A DNA stretch of 64,000 bases from Ancylobacter mangrovi (GCF_024752355.1 NZ_JANTHZ010000007.1:1-64000), one strand, 5' to 3'; shown: positions 33,995 to 43,300, counted from the stretch's first letter. Numbers and translations: made by a program. Notes: generated by a model not told the origin, from the sequence alone.

Positions 33995-34870
33995 ATGGAT
34001 CTGGGTTCGCTCATCAACGCGCTCATTCTCGGTGTGAGCATCGCCAGCATCTGGCTGATCGCCGCGCTGGGATTGACGATCATCTACGGCACCGCCGGCG
34101 TCATCAACATGGCGCATGGCGAGCTGATCATGCTCGGGGCTTACAGCTCCTACATGCTACAATTCTATCTCGGCCTGCCCTATCTGCTGTGCCTGCCGGT
34201 GTCCTTCGTCATCGTCGCCCTGGTCGGGCTGGCGCTGGAGCGCGGCCTGATCCGCTATCTCTACAACCGCCCGCTCGACACGCTGCTGGCGACCTATGGC
34301 GTCTCGCTGGTGCTGATGCAGGGCGTGCGGCTGATCTTCGGCAGCGACCCGAAATATCTTGCCGTGCCGGAGATCTTCCAGAGCAATGTGATGATCGGCT
34401 CGGTGTCGCTCTCCGTGTTCCGCATCGTCGTCCTGCTGGTCACGGCGCTGCTCGTGCTGGCGCTGTGGCTCCTGTTCTACAAGACCCGGTTCGGCGTGCA
34501 GGTGCGCGCGGTCATGCAGGACAAGGAGATGGCGGCCTCCTTCGGCATCAATTCCAGCCGCATCTACATGCTGACCTTCGCGCTCGGCGCCGGGCTGGCC
34601 GGCGTCGCCGGCGCGCTGTTCGGCGTGCTGGCGATCGTGCTGCCGACCATGGGGGCGAGCTACGTCGTGCAGGCGTTCCTGATGGTGGTCGTGGGCGGCG
34701 GCTCGCTGGCGGGCAGCGTGGTGGCGAGCGGCGTGACGGGCGAGCTCCAGTCCGTCTTCGCCTTCTTCACCAACGACACCTTCGCCCGCTTCATCATCTT
34801 CGTGCTGATCGTGGCCTTCCTGCGGTTCCGCCCGCAGGGCCTGTTCGCACAGGCGGGAGCCCGGCGATGA
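33995..34870 (+). CDS. urtB: Urea/amide ABC transporter permease (UrtB-like)
   Basis: 291 aa, eight hydrophobic helices. LTIIYGTAGVINMAHGELIM is the LivH/UrtB signature, AVMQDKEMAASFGINSSRIY the conserved cytoplasmic loop, and RPQGLFAQAGARR the usual tail. It forms half of the channel with the next gene's product, across the inner membrane. Confidence 0.92.
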   Translation: MDLGSLINALILGVSIASIWLIAALGLTIIYGTAGVINMAHGELIMLGAYSSYMLQFYLGLPYLLCLPVSFVIVALVGLALERGLIRYLYNRPLDTLLATYGVSLVLMQGVRLIFGSDPKYLAVPEIFQSNVMIGSVSLSVFRIVVLLVTALLVLALWLLFYKTRFGVQVRAVMQDKEMAASFGINSSRIYMLTFALGAGLAGVAGALFGVLAIVLPTMGASYVVQAFLMVVVGGGSLAGSVVASGVTGELQSVFAFFTNDTFARFIIFVLIVAFLRFRPQGLFAQAGARR

Positions 34871-34915
34871 CCTTCGCCGTCATCAGCAACGCCACGCCAG
34901 GACGGTTCTGAGACC

Positions 34916-36016
34916 ATGGGCAACCTCTATCACAACAAGATTGCGCAATGGATCGTCTATGTCGTGTTCTTCGCGGCGTTGACGATCATCCCGATGACGG
35001 TGAGTGACAGCTTCCTGCTCAACCAGCTCGCCACCTACGGCGTCTACGGCATGCTGGCGCTCTCGATCAGCCTGTGCTGGGGCTTCGGCGGCATCCTGAA
35101 CCTCGGCCAGGGCATCGCCTTCGGCCTCGGCGCCTACGGCATGGCGATGACCATGCAGATGCAGAGCCAGAGCGAATCCAACCCGATTCCGCCGTTCATG
35201 CTCAACAACAGCCTCGACCACCTGCCCCTGCTCTGGCAGCCGTTCCAGAGCACGGCGGTCGGGCTGGTGCTGGCGGTCGCGGTGCCGACCCTGTTCTGCG
35301 CCGCGTTCGGCGGCATCATGTTCCGCGCGCGCGTCTCCGGCCCGTTCTTCGCCATCATGACGCTCGCCATGCTGTCGGCCTTCTACACCATCATCCTCGA
35401 CCGGCAGGCGTACACCGGCGGCGTCAACGGGCTGACGCCACCCTCCTCGTTCGTGTTCGCGGGCGTGGAGGTCGACCCCTACAGCCCGACCGCCTACTGG
35501 GTCGTGCTCTGCCTGCTGGCCGGGGCCACCTTCGTGGCCAAGCTCATCACCCAGAGCTCGTTCGGCCTCGTCACCCAGGCGATCCGCGACGACAGCGAGC
35601 GCGTGCGCTTCCTCGGCTACAGCGTCGCCGGCTACGAGACGGTGATCTACACCGTCTCCGGCCTGATCGCGGCGCTGGCGGGCTGCTGCTGGGTGATGCT
35701 GGTGCAGTACGTGTCGCCGGCGCAGCTCGATGTCGGCTTCAGCCTCTCCATGGTGATCTGGGCGGCGATCGGCGGGCGGCACTCGCTGCTCGGCTCGATC
35801 CTCGGCGCCTTCATCATCCAGGGTGCGCAGAGCTATCTCGGCGACGCCTTCCTCGCCACCTGGCTGCTGATCCTGGGCGGCTTCTTCATCGTCGTGGTGC
35901 GCTTCCTGCCGAACGGCCTCGCCAGCCTGGTCGAGTCCGGGCTCGGCCTGTTCGACCGGCAGCGCCCGACCTCCTCGCCTGCGCCGGACGGCGGCAGGCC
36001 CATGCCAGCCGAGTGA
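34916..36016 (+). CDS. urtC: Urea/amide ABC transporter permease (UrtC-like)
   Basis: 366 aa, about ten helices, LivM/UrtC group. LSISLCWGFGGILNLGQGIA near the start, and IRDDSERVRFLGYSVAGYET, the coupling loop to the ATPases, are typical. The C-terminus is Pro-rich. 45-base spacer after urtB. Confidence 0.92.
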   Translation: MGNLYHNKIAQWIVYVVFFAALTIIPMTVSDSFLLNQLATYGVYGMLALSISLCWGFGGILNLGQGIAFGLGAYGMAMTMQMQSQSESNPIPPFMLNNSLDHLPLLWQPFQSTAVGLVLAVAVPTLFCAAFGGIMFRARVSGPFFAIMTLAMLSAFYTIILDRQAYTGGVNGLTPPSSFVFAGVEVDPYSPTAYWVVLCLLAGATFVAKLITQSSFGLVTQAIRDDSERVRFLGYSVAGYETVIYTVSGLIAALAGCCWVMLVQYVSPAQLDVGFSLSMVIWAAIGGRHSLLGSILGAFIIQGAQSYLGDAFLATWLLILGGFFIVVVRFLPNGLASLVESGLGLFDRQRPTSSPAPDGGRPMPAE

Positions 36017-36024
36017 GGGGCCTC

Positions 36025-36771
36025 ATGACCGGTCTTCTCGAAATCCGCAATCTGTCGAAGAGCTTCGACACCACCAAGGTCATCAACGACTTCAGCATGG
36101 AAGTCGTGGAGGGCACCATCTGCTGCCTGGTCGGGCCGAACGGCGCCGGCAAGACCACGACGATGGATCTCATCACCGGCCGCATCAAGCCGACCTCCGG
36201 CCAGATCCTGTTCGCCACCGACGACATCACCGCCAGGCACGAGCACCTGATCGCCCGCGCCGGCATCGGCCGCAAGTTCCAGGTGCCGGCGGTACTGCGC
36301 GACATGAGCGTGCGGCAGAACCTCGAAGTGGCCTACAGCCGCCAGACCAACCCGTTCCGCAACCTGTTCAAGTTCCGCAAGGAAGGGCTGAAGGAAAAGC
36401 TCGACGAGGTGGCGACGCTGGCCGGCCTGACCGACCGGCTGAAGGAGCGCGCGGGCATCCTCTCCCATGGCGAGACCCAGTGGCTGGAGATCGGCATGGT
36501 GCTGATGCAGGAGCCGCGCCTGCTGCTGATGGACGAGCCGATCGCCGGCATGACCGAGAGCGAGATCGAGAAGACCACGCAGATCTTCAAGGATCTGCGC
36601 CAGTCCGCCACGCTGCTGGTGGTCGAGCACGACATGGGCTTCGTGCGCAACATCGCGGACGTCGTCGTCGTGATGCACATGGGGTCGCTGCTCGCCCAGG
36701 GCTCGATCCAGGAGATCGAGGCCGACCGGCGGGTCCGGGACGTCTATCTCGGCGAGCAGGAGGCCGCATGA
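36025..36771 (+). CDS. urtD: Urea/amide ABC transporter ATPase (UrtD-like)
   Basis: 248 aa. Walker A VGPNGAGKTTT, Q-loop FQVPAVLRDMSVRQNL, degenerate signature LSHGETQWLEIGM and Walker B LLLMDEPIAGM are seen. The LSHGE signature and GMTxxE text are typical of UrtD rather than LivG. It energises transport. The last bases overlap urtE (ATGA). Confidence 0.93.
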   Translation: MTGLLEIRNLSKSFDTTKVINDFSMEVVEGTICCLVGPNGAGKTTTMDLITGRIKPTSGQILFATDDITARHEHLIARAGIGRKFQVPAVLRDMSVRQNLEVAYSRQTNPFRNLFKFRKEGLKEKLDEVATLAGLTDRLKERAGILSHGETQWLEIGMVLMQEPRLLLMDEPIAGMTESEIEKTTQIFKDLRQSATLLVVEHDMGFVRNIADVVVVMHMGSLLAQGSIQEIEADRRVRDVYLGEQEAA

Positions 36772-37472
36772 GCACGCTGCTCAGCTTCGACAACGTCACG
36801 TCCTATTACGGCGCGACCCCCATCCTGAGGGACTTCTCCTTCGAGATGGAGAAGGGCCAGTGCCTGTGCGTGCTCGGCCGCAACGGCGTCGGCAAGACGA
36901 CGCTGATGCGCACCATCATGGGGCTCACCGACCGCTCGTCCGGCGCCATTCGCATCAACGGCGTCGAGCTGAGCGGCCAGGCGACCCATGTGCGGGCGAA
37001 GCAGGGGTTGGGATATGTGCCGCAAGGGCGCGGCATCCTCTCCAACTTCACGGTGCGCGAGAACATCCTGCTCGGCACCTTCGCTCGTGCCGACAGGTCC
37101 GGCGACATTCCGGAGATCTGCCTGCGCATCTTTCCCTATCTCAAGGAAAACCTCGACCGCCGCGCCGGCCTGCTGTCGGGCGGGCAGAAGCAGCAGCTCG
37201 CCATCGCCCGCGCGCTCGCGGTCGACCCGCAGATCCTGCTGCTCGACGAGCCGACCGAGGGCATCCAGCCGAACATCGTCCACGAGATCGGCGAGATCCT
37301 GATGATGCTCAACCGCGAGTTCGGCATCAGCCTGATCGTGACCGAGCAGCACATCAAGGTCGCCCGCAAGCTGGGCGATGCGTTCCTGATGGTCGACAAC
37401 GGCCGCGTCGTCGCGCGCGGCCCGATGCCGGAAATGACCGATGAACTGATCGAACGCCACATGACCATCTAG
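36768..37472 (+). CDS. urtE: Urea/amide ABC transporter ATPase (UrtE-like)
   Basis: 234 aa. Walker A GRNGVGKTTLM, Q-loop VPQGRGILSNFTVRENIL, signature LSGGQKQQLAIARALA and Walker B LLLDEPTEGIQPNIV are seen. GIQPNIV is a UrtE hallmark. ATG overlaps the urtD stop. Last gene of the importer. Confidence 0.93.
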   Translation: MSTLLSFDNVTSYYGATPILRDFSFEMEKGQCLCVLGRNGVGKTTLMRTIMGLTDRSSGAIRINGVELSGQATHVRAKQGLGYVPQGRGILSNFTVRENILLGTFARADRSGDIPEICLRIFPYLKENLDRRAGLLSGGQKQQLAIARALAVDPQILLLDEPTEGIQPNIVHEIGEILMMLNREFGISLIVTEQHIKVARKLGDAFLMVDNGRVVARGPMPEMTDELIERHMTI

Positions 37473-37530
37473 ATGTTCTAGATATACGTAGACGAAACGA
37501 CGTATTTTCTTGACGAAAGCTCTAGATTCG
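37466..37530 (+). promoter_or_regulatory. TCTAGAT-type elements upstream of the amidase genes
   Basis: CATCTAGATGTTCTAGATAT (37466-37485, over the urtE stop) gives two adjacent sites. GCTCTAGATTCG at 37519-37530 gives another. TTGACG (37510-37515) may be a -35. Same motif as before urtA, suggesting joint control of importer and amidase by the neighbouring response regulator. The elements sit between urtE and the small amidase subunit. Confidence 0.5.
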
Positions 37531-37654
37531 GTCATGTTCTAAACTGGAGTTCATTCGATCTGATCTCCCACTCATCTATCCACCCGGCACCGTTCGTCAT
37601 TATTTTACATGGCGTGCGGCGGCTATTCTTCGATCACGACGGAGAACATTGGCG

Positions 37655-38095
37655 ATGATACCGATCCCGAAGAAGGGCACGCCCGAGCGCGAGGCCATGA
37701 TCAAGGAGCACCGCGAGTGCGTCGACTCCATGAAGGGGGTCGCCGGATTCTCCGTGCTTAAATGCGCCACACCCGGCGACACCACCGTCGTCACCGGCGG
37801 CGTGCATGAAAATCCGGACCTTCGCCGCGTGCTGCTGCGCATGCGCGGGGAGTCGCCCAAGGGCAAGCTCATCATCATCTGCACCAAGGTCGATGCCGAA
37901 TGGCGCATCGGCCGCCTGTCCGGCATCCGCGGCGTTCCGCCCGAATTCGTGACGGACAAGGTCTACACCTGCGAGCAGGAAGCCCAGCACGACATCTTCC
38001 TGATGCGCCTCGACGAGCTGCCCGAGACGGCCGGCATGCCCGAGAACTTCCAGGAAGGCTGGAAGCACCGGGACGACAACTGGCCGGTTACCTGA
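37655..38095 (+). CDS. dmfA1: N,N-dimethylformamidase-like small subunit
   Basis: 146 aa, ATG at 37655 behind GGAGAA (a TTG at 37649 is less likely). The C-terminal half, WRIGRLSGIRGVPPE then VYTCEQEAQHDIFLMRLDEL, resembles the small (about 130 aa) subunit of dimethylformamidase as I remember it (WDAYRIATIRE..GELPE ... EEEAMHAVFLRRIED). It should form the dimer with the large subunit encoded 130 bases downstream. Helical, cytoplasmic. The N-terminal half is less similar. Confidence 0.75.
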   Translation: MIPIPKKGTPEREAMIKEHRECVDSMKGVAGFSVLKCATPGDTTVVTGGVHENPDLRRVLLRMRGESPKGKLIIICTKVDAEWRIGRLSGIRGVPPEFVTDKVYTCEQEAQHDIFLMRLDELPETAGMPENFQEGWKHRDDNWPVT

Positions 38096-38224
38096 CCCGG
38101 CGCCACGCGCAGCCACCCAGAGTTTCCCAGCTTCGCCTCGGCACTGCGCCCGAACGCGGCCCCTCCCGGGCCGCGAACGGGACCGGCGTGCCCGACGCCA
38201 GCGTTATTTTTGGAGAATCGAGAC

Positions 38225-40621
38225 ATGTGCGCCATGCGGCTGACGGGATACGCCGACAAGTTCGGCGTCCATCCGGGCGACACGATCAAGTTCTACGTCA
38301 ATTGCGACGGGCCGGCCGAGTTCAAGGCCGAAGTCGTCCAGATGATCCATGGCGACACCAATCCCCGCGGCCCGGGCTTCATCGAGAAAGCCGTCGCGGC
38401 CGATTGCGACGGGACCTACAAGGGGCGCAAGCAGATCATCCACGGCGGCTCCTACGGCTATGTCGAGGACGCGCCGCAGTTTCACGTCGAGAGCTTCACG
38501 CTCCAGTGCCACATCTGGCCGACCACGCCGAAGACGCATCCGCGCTACTGGAAGCACGGCGCGCAGGGCCTCGTCACCAAGTGGATGGACGGCAAGGGCT
38601 ACGGCCTCTTCATCAATGAGGAAGGCTGCCTCGAGCTGCGCATCAACGAGCACAAGGTCACGACCGGGGTGCCGATCCGCGACCACGCCTGGCACTTCGT
38701 CGCCGCCAGCTTCGACGCGGCGACCGGCGAGGTCGTGCTCTATCATGAGCCGCTGATCGTCTACGCGCTCGACCCGGTGATCGAGCCGGTCAAGACCACC
38801 ATCAAGACCGGCATCGTCCACACCGACGCGCCGGTGGCGCTCGCCGCCTATGTCGAGAAGATCGGCGGCGACCCGCTCGGCAGCTCCTCGCTTCCCGCCG
38901 GCGTGTGGTTCACCGGCAAGTACAACGGCAAGATCGACAGCCCGCGTATCGTCAAGAAGGCGTTGAGCCGGTTCGAGATCGAGCAGATGAAGGGCGGCGC
39001 GCAGCCCGGCCTCACCGAGCGCCGCAATTCCGGCCCGACCGGCGAGCTCTCCGCGCTCATCGTCGCCGCCTGGGACTTCTGGGACGGCATCAGCACCATC
39101 GTCGCCAAGGACAACGGCCCGTACCGCTTCGACGCACGGCTGGTGAACTGCCCGACCCGCGCGCTCACCGGCTACAACTGGGCCGGCGAGAACTTCGACT
39201 GGAAGCACGCCAGGAAGGAATACGGCGCGATCCACTTCCACGACGACGACGTCGACGACGCCCGCTGGCAAGCCGACGTCGAATGGGCGGTGCCGAAGGA
39301 GATCAAGAGCCGCTTCTACGCGCTCAAGCTGACGACCACGGACGGCGACGAGGATTACATTCCGTTCTGGATCGTGCCGCGGATCGGCGAGGAGCAGTCC
39401 AAGATCGCGGTCATGGTGCCGACCATCAGCTACATGGCCTATGCCAATGAGCACGTGGCCTGCAACGCCGGCGGCGCGGAGCTGTTCGTCTACCGCGTGC
39501 CGATCATGCAGCACCAGAACATGTTCCTCGCCGAGCACCGCGAATATGGCGGCTCGATCTACGACACCCACACCGACGGCTCGGGCATCTGCCTGTCCTC
39601 GCGCCTGCGTCCGATCCTGTCGATCCGGCCGAAATACGACCACTTCCTCGCCCAGGCGCCGTGGCAGTACCCCGCCGACCTCCACCTGATCTACTGGCTG
39701 GAGACGATGGGCTACGAGTATGACGTGATCACCGACGAGGACGTCACCTATGACGGCCTCGCCCGGCTCGAGAACTACAACGTCATCATCACCGGCTCGC
39801 ATCCCGAGCACAATTCGGGCACCCAGCTCGACGCCCTGCACAACTACACCCAGCGCGGCGGGCGGCTGATGTATATGGGCGCGGACGCCTGGTACTGGGT
39901 CCACTCCTACCACCCCGCCTATGACGGCGTCGGGCGTGGCGTCATCACCGAGATGCGGCGCTGCGAATCCGGCATCCGCACCTGGCGCGCCGACCCGGGC
40001 GAGTACTACCACCAGGGCACGGGCGAGCTCGGCGGCATGTGGCGCTATCGCGGCCGCTCGCTCTACTCGGTTGCCGGCGTCGGCATGACCAACGAAGGCT
40101 TCGACATCTCGACCTATTACAGCCGGACGCCGGACAGCCTCGACCCGCGCGTGGCCTGGGCCTTCGAAGGCATCTCCTATGACGAGCCGATCGGCAATTT
40201 CGGCCTCGTCGGCGGCGGCTGCGCCGGGCTCGAGCTCGATATCGTCGACGTCACGCTCGGCTCGCCGCCGCACACGCTGGCGGTCGCGACCTCCGCGGGC
40301 CGGCACACAGAGGCCTATCTCCTCGTCATGGAGGATTTCGGCTTCAACCAGCAGGGCCTCGACGGCACCGTCCACCCGCGCGTGCGCGGCGACATCGCCT
40401 TCCACGAGACCCCGAACGGCGGCGCGTGCTTCGCCTTCTCCTCGATCGCCTTCTGCGGCTCGCTGCCGTGGAACGAGGGCAAGAACAACGTCTCCACCCT
40501 GGTGAAGAACGTCCTCGACCGGTTCTCGAAGGACGGCCCGCTGCCGCCGCCCCCGGTGGACGCGATCAAGCATCGCGGCCGCGCGGACTACGAGTCGCCG
40601 GCGCTCGCCGCGACGTCCTGA
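38225..40621 (+). CDS. dmfA2: N,N-dimethylformamidase-like large subunit (iron amidohydrolase)
   Basis: 798 aa from the ATG at 38225 (GGAGAA before). An N-terminal lectin-like beta-sandwich covers about residues 1-260. A Rossmann-like hydrolase region with IAVMVPTISYMAYANEH, REYGGSIYDTHTDGSG and VIITGSHPEHNSG follows. DMFase from Paracoccus uses a mononuclear iron held by two Tyr and one Glu (Y399, Y440, E521 as I recall). The matching candidates here are Y406, Y446 and E528, nearly the same spacing. It hydrolyses N-substituted formamides to amine plus formate. Actual substrate not certain. Importer and sensor context support an amide. Confidence 0.9.
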   Translation: MCAMRLTGYADKFGVHPGDTIKFYVNCDGPAEFKAEVVQMIHGDTNPRGPGFIEKAVAADCDGTYKGRKQIIHGGSYGYVEDAPQFHVESFTLQCHIWPTTPKTHPRYWKHGAQGLVTKWMDGKGYGLFINEEGCLELRINEHKVTTGVPIRDHAWHFVAASFDAATGEVVLYHEPLIVYALDPVIEPVKTTIKTGIVHTDAPVALAAYVEKIGGDPLGSSSLPAGVWFTGKYNGKIDSPRIVKKALSRFEIEQMKGGAQPGLTERRNSGPTGELSALIVAAWDFWDGISTIVAKDNGPYRFDARLVNCPTRALTGYNWAGENFDWKHARKEYGAIHFHDDDVDDARWQADVEWAVPKEIKSRFYALKLTTTDGDEDYIPFWIVPRIGEEQSKIAVMVPTISYMAYANEHVACNAGGAELFVYRVPIMQHQNMFLAEHREYGGSIYDTHTDGSGICLSSRLRPILSIRPKYDHFLAQAPWQYPADLHLIYWLETMGYEYDVITDEDVTYDGLARLENYNVIITGSHPEHNSGTQLDALHNYTQRGGRLMYMGADAWYWVHSYHPAYDGVGRGVITEMRRCESGIRTWRADPGEYYHQGTGELGGMWRYRGRSLYSVAGVGMTNEGFDISTYYSRTPDSLDPRVAWAFEGISYDEPIGNFGLVGGGCAGLELDIVDVTLGSPPHTLAVATSAGRHTEAYLLVMEDFGFNQQGLDGTVHPRVRGDIAFHETPNGGACFAFSSIAFCGSLPWNEGKNNVSTLVKNVLDRFSKDGPLPPPPVDAIKHRGRADYESPALAATS

Positions 40622-40638
40622 GCCCGCCGAACGGACAC

Positions 40639-40666
40639 CCGGCGCGCGCGGCAATGCGCGCGCCGG
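40639..40666 (+). terminator. Perfect GC hairpin downstream of the amidase genes
   Basis: CCGGCGCGCGC (40639-40649) pairs exactly with GCGCGCGCCGG (40656-40666) around a 6-base loop, immediately after the dmfA2 stop. There is no T-run. It probably stabilises or partly terminates the amidase mRNA before the next gene. Confidence 0.55.
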
Positions 40667-40681
40667 CCCTCCCCTCGCTGG

Positions 40682-41782
40682 ATGCCGGACATGACACACA
40701 GACGCGATCTCGGTTACCGGGACGAGGGCCACGACCTCGCGGACCCCGCCTTCTATGCGGACGCGCTCGGGCACGAGCCGCGGGTGCTGCCGCCCGCCGC
40801 CTTCCGCTCGCTGCGCTTCAGCCAGCTCGAGGACGAGGCGGTCTGGACGCGTGACTGGATCTGCGTCGGCACGCATGAGGCGATCGCCGGCAGGGGCGAC
40901 CTCCTCCCCTTCACCGTCGGCACCCACGGCATCCATGTGCAGCGCACCGACGACGGCATCGTCGCGCGCTTCAACAAGGCCCAGCACGGGGGATGCCGCG
41001 CCGTGCCGCTGCAATGCCAGACCGGCGCCAAGACCAAGTGCTCCTTCACCTCCTGTGGCTACAGCCGCGACCGCGGCGCCATTCCCGCCAGCGAGCTCGG
41101 CGACGGCACGCCGCAGATGCACCAGTATCTGGGCCTGCGCCCCGAGCGGCTGCTGACCGCCCATGTGCAGAGCTGGGGCCCGCTGATCTTCGTCAATCTC
41201 GACGTCGCCCCCGCCTGGCCGGCGGAGGAACTGGCGAGCCTCGGCCGCCTCGGCGGGTTCTTCGGCAACCACAAGCCCGCCTGGTCGGACGAGGTGTGGC
41301 TGGAATATGCGGCGAACTGGAAGCTGATGGGCCAGGCTCTCGCTTCGGGCACGCCGGCGCATTCCCGGGCCGACATCTGGATGCTCGCCGACACCGCCCT
41401 GTCGGACGGCACGCCCGCGCGGGCCTCCTGGCTGTTTCCCAATCTGGTGCTGCTCGCGACCGAGCGCAGCACCGCCATCGTGAACCTGCAGCCGACCGCG
41501 ATGGGCCAGACGCTGTGCCGGCTGTCGACCTACGGTTCCGATCCGCGCGGCGACCGCCTGTTATGGCGCGAGGAGATCCGGTTCCGGGCCGAACGCGGCG
41601 AGGCCGAGCACGAGGCGCGGGCGCTCTGGGGCACCCAGCATCACCCGCAGACCATCGGCGCGGCCCTGCCGAGCCAGCCCGACGCGTCGGGCGCGTGGAT
41701 GCAGGGCGCCCTCGCCGCGCGGGTCGCGCGCATGCCGCGCGGGGACTTCGCGCAACCGCTCTACCAGAACCCGAGAGGCTGA
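40682..41782 (+). CDS. Rieske-oxygenase-like protein lacking metal ligands
   Basis: 366 aa, homologous in layout to aromatic-ring-hydroxylating alpha subunits: ARFNKAQHGGCRAVPL, then TSCGYSRDRGAI, then NWKLMGQALASG. In a working Rieske domain the ligands are CxH ... CxxH. Here the first Cys is Ala100 and the last His is Ser128, leaving only H102 and C125. The catalytic domain also lacks the two His and Asp after NWKL. Extra cysteines (C105, C112, C120) may bind another metal. Between the amidase and urease genes it may be structural or regulatory rather than an oxygenase. Confidence 0.75.
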   Translation: MPDMTHRRDLGYRDEGHDLADPAFYADALGHEPRVLPPAAFRSLRFSQLEDEAVWTRDWICVGTHEAIAGRGDLLPFTVGTHGIHVQRTDDGIVARFNKAQHGGCRAVPLQCQTGAKTKCSFTSCGYSRDRGAIPASELGDGTPQMHQYLGLRPERLLTAHVQSWGPLIFVNLDVAPAWPAEELASLGRLGGFFGNHKPAWSDEVWLEYAANWKLMGQALASGTPAHSRADIWMLADTALSDGTPARASWLFPNLVLLATERSTAIVNLQPTAMGQTLCRLSTYGSDPRGDRLLWREEIRFRAERGEAEHEARALWGTQHHPQTIGAALPSQPDASGAWMQGALAARVARMPRGDFAQPLYQNPRG

Positions 41783-41786
41783 CGTC

Positions 41787-42485
41787 ATGCTGTCGCTGGA
41801 AATCCCAGCCGAGGATGCCACGGCGCTCGGCGCCGCCATCGCCGCCTATATGCACGGCGATTATGAGGAGGCCTTCGCGTCCTTCTCCCGGCTGGCCGAG
41901 GAGGGCGACGCGGACGCCAAGACCTGGCTCGCCGCCATGTACGCAAACGGCGAAGGGGTGGAAGCCTCCCTCACCCGCGCCTTCGCGCTCTATCTCGAGG
42001 GCGCCGAGGCCGGCATCCTCCTCGCCCAGACCAATGTCGGCGCCATGCTGGCCATGGGCCAGGGCGCGCCGCGCGACGTCGGCGCCGGAATACGCTGGCT
42101 CGAACGGGCGGCGGAGCGCGGCGACATGTTCGCCCAGTACAATCTCGCCACCGTGCTGTCCAAGGGCGATGGCGCGCCGGCCGACCACGCGGCGGCGGCG
42201 CGCTGGTATCGCGCGGCGGCCGAGACCGGGCACTATCCCGCGCAGGCGCGCCTCGGCTTCATGTATGCGAACGGGCTCGGCGTGGAGAAGGACCGCGTCG
42301 AAGCCTTCACCTGGCTGTCGCTCGCCGCCCAGCACGGCGTGGGCGCCGCGCTGACCGCGCTGGAGGCGGTCGTCGCGCAGATGTCGGCCGACGAGAAGCA
42401 GGCCGGCAACCAGTCGGTCGGGCGCTGGCGCAACCAGACCGCCGGGGCGTCCCGCCACGCGCGCCTCAACCCGCTGCCGGGGTGA
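41787..42485 (+). CDS. Sel1-like repeat protein
   Basis: 232 aa, four to five Sel1 (SLR) helical repeats, for example GDADAKTWLAAMYANGEGVE, GILLAQTNVGAMLAMGQGAP and YPAQARLGFMYANGLGVEKD. No signal peptide, so cytoplasmic. SLR proteins scaffold protein complexes. Five bases after the Rieske-like gene, so in its transcript. A scaffold role in amide or urease metabolism is only inferred from position. Confidence 0.85.
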   Translation: MLSLEIPAEDATALGAAIAAYMHGDYEEAFASFSRLAEEGDADAKTWLAAMYANGEGVEASLTRAFALYLEGAEAGILLAQTNVGAMLAMGQGAPRDVGAGIRWLERAAERGDMFAQYNLATVLSKGDGAPADHAAAARWYRAAAETGHYPAQARLGFMYANGLGVEKDRVEAFTWLSLAAQHGVGAALTALEAVVAQMSADEKQAGNQSVGRWRNQTAGASRHARLNPLPG

Positions 42486-42490
42486 GGGTC

Positions 42491-42805
42491 ATGGTGTTCA
42501 GTCCGCAACAGGTGAAGTTCGAATTCCTGAGCTACATCAAGGAATTCGGAGGCAAGCCCGCCGAGTGGCGCGTCGGCTGCGCGGACGACCCGACGCAGGC
42601 CCTGTTCGCGCGCCACGCGGTCGATGAGGACAGCGATATCTGGCTGTGGAAGCCCACCCTGTCGCCAGCCGCCGCGCGGATCGTGTTCCGCTATCTCACC
42701 GAGCAGCTCCACGTGCCGGCCGCTGACGAGGGCACGGGCCGCTGCCTGTTCCTGTTCAAGCGCATAGCCGAGCCCGAAGGGCCTGCCCGCCCCAACCTCG
42801 CCTGA
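42491..42805 (+). CDS. Unknown small protein between amidase and urease genes
   Basis: 104 aa; ATG at 42491 (a GTG at 42482, overlapping the Sel1 stop, is also possible). Sequence begins MVFSPQQVKFEFLSYIKEFG, soluble, alpha/beta, without a recognised domain. WRVGCADDPTQALFARHAVD and the acidic DEDSDIWLWKP are notable. Its place in the cluster hints at a role in amide or urea use. Confidence 0.65.
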   Translation: MVFSPQQVKFEFLSYIKEFGGKPAEWRVGCADDPTQALFARHAVDEDSDIWLWKPTLSPAAARIVFRYLTEQLHVPAADEGTGRCLFLFKRIAEPEGPARPNLA

Positions 42806-42832
42806 CGCGCTCTCCACATCGGGACGGTTCTC

Positions 42833-43300
42833 ATGCTGCTTGTCGATCGCGTGCTCGGAAACCGGCTGGACGACGGCCTCGCCGACCGGCTGCACCACAT
42901 GGAGCACCACGGCACGGTGGAGTGGCTGGTGCTGCCGGCCGCCGAACTGGCGCGGCGACGCTTCCGGGCGCTGACCAACCGGGGCGCCGAGGTGGCGGTC
43001 GCGCTGCCGCGGGACGAGCCGCTGACCGACGGCGCCGTGCTGCTGCTCGAGCCGGACCGGGCCATCGTCGTGCGGGTCGATGCGGAACGCTGGCTCCGCC
43101 TCACCCCCCTCGACCTCGCGACCGCGCTGGAGCTCGGCTACCACGTCGGCAACCTGCACTGGCGCGTGCGCTTCGAGGCCACGTCGATCGAGGTCGCGCT
43201 GGAAGGGCCGGAGGAGACCTATCGCGCCCGCCTCGCCGCGCTCGGCCTCGACACCCGCGTCGAGACGCGCCTCCTCCAGCCCGACGAGGCGCCATGCTGA
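42833..43300 (+). CDS. ureE: Urease accessory protein UreE (nickel chaperone)
   Basis: 155 aa. N-terminal domain [20 protein letters not shown], then the metal-binding core [16 protein letters not shown] with the conserved His pair. The C-terminus lacks a His-rich tail (EAPC), so only the central site should carry nickel. First gene of the urease operon, overlapping ureF by seven bases. Confidence 0.9.
   Translation: MLLVDRVLGNRLDDGLADRLHHMEHHGTVEWLVLPAAELARRRFRALTNRGAEVAVALPRDEPLTDGAVLLLEPDRAIVVRVDAERWLRLTPLDLATALELGYHVGNLHWRVRFEATSIEVALEGPEETYRARLAALGLDTRVETRLLQPDEAPC

Noticed and set aside
38204-41362. A 1052-aa minus-strand frame
   Set aside because: It covers the DMFase and Rieske-like genes in antisense. 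Strong family motifs on the plus strand make it a shadow.
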